From the NCBI GenBank assembly GCA_050996405.1, contig JBPCRW010000072.1:1-24632 (forward strand): 24,632 nt of DNA. Direction: 5' to 3'. Positions 22,011-24,632 of this stretch are shown in pieces (within the stretch, counting starts at the first letter, position 1; each line of letters begins with the position of its first letter). The position numbers were made by a program, and so were the translations under genes. This DNA comes from JBPCRW01 sp050996405 (GTDB lineage Bacteria; Acidobacteriota; Blastocatellia; Pyrinomonadales; Pyrinomonadaceae). Under the pieces are notes generated by a model that worked only from the letters and a program-made list of their open reading frames with translations, was not told where the DNA came from and ran no database searches.

Positions 22011-22091
22011 CTCGTTGTCCGCAACCGATTGAGCGTTGGCAATCAACTGCGACATGGGTGAGTTGCCCAAACGTTGATCGCGGACAACTCG
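22011..22091. other. 75-base imperfect palindrome in the actC-actD gap
   Basis: GTTGTCCGC (22014-22022) pairs with GCGGACAAC (22080-22088). The interior is an imperfect palindrome as well, with CGAT, CGTT and GGCAA blocks mirrored around CTGCGACATGGGT. It fills the only sizeable gap inside the act genes (21997-22121) and would be transcribed. It lacks tRNA T-arm features and a T-tract. It could be an mRNA processing or stability element, or a small palindromic repeat. Confidence 0.6.
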
Positions 22092-22121
22092 AACCGGCTG
22101 CAAACAACCTCTTTAAAAAAT

Positions 22122-23549
22122 CTAAGCCTTTCCCATTTCTTCTATATCAAGCACGTTTTCTTCAAAATCCTGACTATGCCCGTGAACATTCGCCTGCGGC
22201 AAAAGCGTCCTGACTTCAAAAATCGAAATCACCGGCAAGAATCTGACAAACAGGAAAATCAACGTCAAAAACATACCTATCGTGCCGATAAACATTGACC
22301 AGTCGAACATTGACGGCGAATACATCGCCCACGAAGACGGCAGAAAATCGCGCTGCAAACTCGTCACGATAATCACGAAACGTTCGAGCCACATTCCGAT
22401 GCTGACAATTATCGAAATAATAAACAGCCAGAACGGATTTTCACGAAAACGCTTGAACCACAAAAGTTGAATCGCCAGCACGTTGCAGGAAATCAGCATC
22501 CAGTAAAACGCCCAATACGGACCCGTCCAGATGCGATTTTTAATCATAAACCACTCGTATTGGTCGCCGCTATACCAGCCGAAAAACGCTTCCATGACAT
22601 AGCTGTAAGCGACAATCAATCCGGTTGCAAACATCACCTTGCCCATATAAATCAGATGAGTGTCGGTAATCAAATCCTTCATGTTATACCAGACGCGCAG
22701 CGGAATACATAAAAGCAAAACCATAGCGAATCCGGCATAAACCGCGCCGCCCACAAAATACGGCGGAAAAAACGTCGCGTGCCAGCCGGGAAGCTGTGAA
22801 ACCGAGAAGTCGAAACTAACCGTCGAGTGAACCGAAAGCACCAGCGGCGTTGAAATTCCCGCCAAAATCAAATACGCAATCTCGTAACGATGCCAATGCC
22901 GCGCCGACCCGCGCCAGCCCCACGAAAGAAGCCCATAGGCAACCTTGAAATATTTATTTTTCGCGCGGTCGCGCAAAGTCGCTAAATCTGGAATCAATCC
23001 GACATACCAGAATAACGCCGAAACCGTCGCGTAGGTTGAGACCGCAAAAACGTCCCACATCAGAGGGCTTCTAAATTGGGGCCAGATCCCCATCGTATTC
23101 GGATATGGGAAAAGCCAATATGCGAGCCACGGGCGACCTGTGTGCAAAACCGGATAGAGACCCGCGCAGGCGACGGCGAAAAGCGTCATTGCTTCGGCAA
23201 AACGGTTGATTGACGTTCGCCATTTTTGATTTAAGAGTAAGAGAATCGCGGAAATCAGCGTTCCGGCGTGTCCAATACCAATCCACCAAACAAAGTTAAT
23301 AATCGGAAATGCCCAGCCGACCGGCTGATTAGTTCCGAAAATACCAATGCCGGTCGTCACCAGATACACAATCGTGAACAGCAACACTTGCATAATCAGG
23401 AAGGCGATGGCTAATCCGACATACCAGCCGAACGGAGTTTTTCTTTTCAGCGCCCGGTCGCTGATTTTGTCCGTGACGCTCGCAAAATCATGTTCGCCTT
23501 CGACCATCGGCGGATAAACTTTTTGTCGAAACTCTTTTACGTCTTGCAT
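22122..23549 (-). CDS. actC: ACIII subunit ActC, NrfD/PsrC-family quinol-binding membrane protein
   Basis: ActC houses the quinol site of alternative complex III and belongs to the NrfD/PsrC membrane family. The 475 residues include about ten helices. Landmarks are PIINFVWWIGIGHAGTLISA, PVLHTGRPW, then WDVFAVSTYATVSALFWYVG, VSFDFSVSQLPGWHATFFPP and WLERFVIIVTSLQRDFLP, all typical of ACIII ActC. The C-terminal tail is soluble and acidic. It follows actB by 20 bases and precedes actD by 125 bases. Confidence 0.94.
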   Translation of the reverse strand: MQDVKEFRQKVYPPMVEGEHDFASVTDKISDRALKRKTPFGWYVGLAIAFLIMQVLLFTIVYLVTTGIGIFGTNQPVGWAFPIINFVWWIGIGHAGTLISAILLLLNQKWRTSINRFAEAMTLFAVACAGLYPVLHTGRPWLAYWLFPYPNTMGIWPQFRSPLMWDVFAVSTYATVSALFWYVGLIPDLATLRDRAKNKYFKVAYGLLSWGWRGSARHWHRYEIAYLILAGISTPLVLSVHSTVSFDFSVSQLPGWHATFFPPYFVGGAVYAGFAMVLLLCIPLRVWYNMKDLITDTHLIYMGKVMFATGLIVAYSYVMEAFFGWYSGDQYEWFMIKNRIWTGPYWAFYWMLISCNVLAIQLLWFKRFRENPFWLFIISIIVSIGMWLERFVIIVTSLQRDFLPSSWAMYSPSMFDWSMFIGTIGMFLTLIFLFVRFLPVISIFEVRTLLPQANVHGHSQDFEENVLDIEEMGKA

Positions 23550-23569
23550 AGATTTTAACCCGATTCAGA

Positions 23570-24632
23570 TTATTGTTTCGGTTCAGTCGTCTCTCCCGTT
23601 CGCGCCTCATGCGATTCTTCCGTAGCGTTGGTTTCTTCAACTTTCGTCATCACGTAATCCGGCATTTCGCGGTTTTGATTTTTCAATCCTGCCAGATAAG
23701 TCGTGCGTGGCTGTGTGTTCAAATTGTTCAGCAAATTATAATTGCGATGGTCTTTTTTGATTTTCGACACCGCGCTGCCAGCATCGTTCAAGTCTCCGAA
23801 AGTAATCGCGTTGGTCGGACAAACCGCCTGACACGCCGTGACGATTTCGCCGTCGCGGATGTTGCGCTTGTCTTTTTCAGCCTCAATGCGTGCGGAAGCG
23901 ATGCGCTGCACACAATAAGTGCATTTTTCCATCACGCCGCGACTTCTGACCGTTACTTCCGGGTTGCGCATCAATTTATACTGCGGCGTGTTCCAATCCT
24001 GATACAGCAAAAAATTAAATCTTCTGACTTTATACGGGCAGTTGTTTGAACAATAACGAGTTCCGACGCAGCGATTATAAGTCATATCATTTAAGCCTTC
24101 CGCGCTGTGCGCCGTCGCGTGAACCGGACAGACAACTTCGCACGGAGCTTGCTCGCATTGCTGGCAAAGCAACGGCTGAAAATGCAGACCGTCAGGATTA
24201 TTTAACTCGTCGCCGGTATAATATGCGTCAATTCTCATCCATTGCATTTCGCGGTGACGCTCGACCTGTTCTTTGCCGACGACCGGAATATTATTCTCCG
24301 ATTGACAGGCAATCACGCAGGCGTTGCAGCCGACGCACGAATTGAGGTCAACCGTCATTCCCCATTTGCTGCCGTTGTATTGAAAACCCGGATACATCGA
24401 AGCGTCGTATTCGTTAGGCTGATGTCCCATCGTCGGATTTTTCTCAAACGTTTCCAAATCCCAGGTTCGCAGAAGATCGCGCCCTTCCATATTGAAATGC
24501 GTCTGCGTCGAAGCGATAGTCCCTGTCGTATTGCGTTTCGGAATATCGCCCGTGCCGAAATACATCGCGTCCGAACGGCGAACGTCGTAGGCGTTGTAGC
24601 CTAAACCCGTGCCGACCCGTCCGGCTTTGGCG
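23570..24632 (-). CDS. actB: ACIII Fe-S subunit ActB, C-terminal ferredoxin-like part (5' end cut)
   Basis: ActB carries the iron-sulfur clusters of alternative complex III on the periplasmic side. The frame is open to the window edge (upstream residues read AKAGRVGTGLGYNAYDVRR), so only the C-terminal region of about 354 residues is visible. Four cysteine groups occur: CVGCNACVIAC, CQQCEQAPCEVVC, CVGTRYCSNNC and CTYC...CQAVC. These total 15 cysteines, which matches three 4Fe-4S clusters and one 3Fe-4S cluster, the ActB arrangement. The molybdopterin-like N-terminal domain typical of ActB (catalytically empty in known ACIII) must lie off the right edge, as should actA. The C-terminus is Glu/Thr-rich. 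Confidence 0.93.
   Translation of the reverse strand, partial: AKAGRVGTGLGYNAYDVRRSDAMYFGTGDIPKRNTTGTIASTQTHFNMEGRDLLRTWDLETFEKNPTMGHQPNEYDASMYPGFQYNGSKWGMTVDLNSCVGCNACVIACQSENNIPVVGKEQVERHREMQWMRIDAYYTGDELNNPDGLHFQPLLCQQCEQAPCEVVCPVHATAHSAEGLNDMTYNRCVGTRYCSNNCPYKVRRFNFLLYQDWNTPQYKLMRNPEVTVRSRGVMEKCTYCVQRIASARIEAEKDKRNIRDGEIVTACQAVCPTNAITFGDLNDAGSAVSKIKKDHRNYNLLNNLNTQPRTTYLAGLKNQNREMPDYVMTKVEETNATEESHEARTGETTEPKQ

Noticed and set aside
22014..22088. Possible tRNA in the actC-actD gap, because it is 75 bases long with a terminal stem
   Set aside because: Neither strand has a GTTC-type T-loop, a proper anticodon arm or a 7-base acceptor stem with D-arm spacing.
21997..22107. An N-terminal extension of ActD
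   Set aside because: The extra 37 codons are Cys/Arg-rich, resemble no ActD and coincide with the palindromic element; ATG 21996 starts the recognisable protein.

Overview
The window (24.6 kb, moderate GC) looks like a chromosomal piece of an aerobic, Gram-negative-type bacterium. The best guess is an Acidobacteriota member of the Blastocatellia type. This is an inference from three things: an alternative complex III (ACIII) operon fused to an A2-type caa3 oxidase operon, LolA/LolB-like envelope genes, and overall codon style. No rRNA or other taxonomic marker is present. No prophage, IS element, CRISPR array or tRNA was seen, and no gene-free stretch exceeds 300 bases.

Left part (1-5160). 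A partial Xaa-Pro aminopeptidase runs leftwards off the edge. A rightward group follows: queE, a class A beta-lactamase-fold serine hydrolase, a small membrane protein and queC, so two steps of 7-deazaguanine (queuosine precursor) synthesis flank two envelope genes. A tiny membrane protein and an M16 zinc protease lie on the other strand.

Middle (5160-13740). A rightward EmrA-like/EmrB-like drug efflux pair sits behind a good promoter with a TetR-type palindrome just downstream of the -10. Leftward genes follow: a radical SAM/SPASM-like enzyme with two small downstream genes (one frameshifted), a LolA-like carrier with a clear terminator, a small membrane protein, a LolD/MacB-like ATPase without a permease, and a LolB-like lipoprotein. 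The last group resembles a scattered lipoprotein-export toolkit.

Right part (13741-24632). One long leftward block encodes a respiratory chain segment: actB (partial, 15 cluster cysteines), actC, actD, actE, actF, a small conserved-looking membrane protein, a SCO copper chaperone, coxB (CuA plus fused cytochrome c), coxA, coxC and coxD. It ends at a 15-bp-stem terminator. The inferred electron path is quinol to ACIII, to the ActE and CoxB haems and CuA, to the oxidase haem a3-CuB centre, with SCO supplying copper to CuA.

A cross-cutting feature is a set of tandem heptanucleotide arrays. They occur between genes as inverted AATTACG pairs and inside genes, in the M16 protease and at the actD/actE junction.
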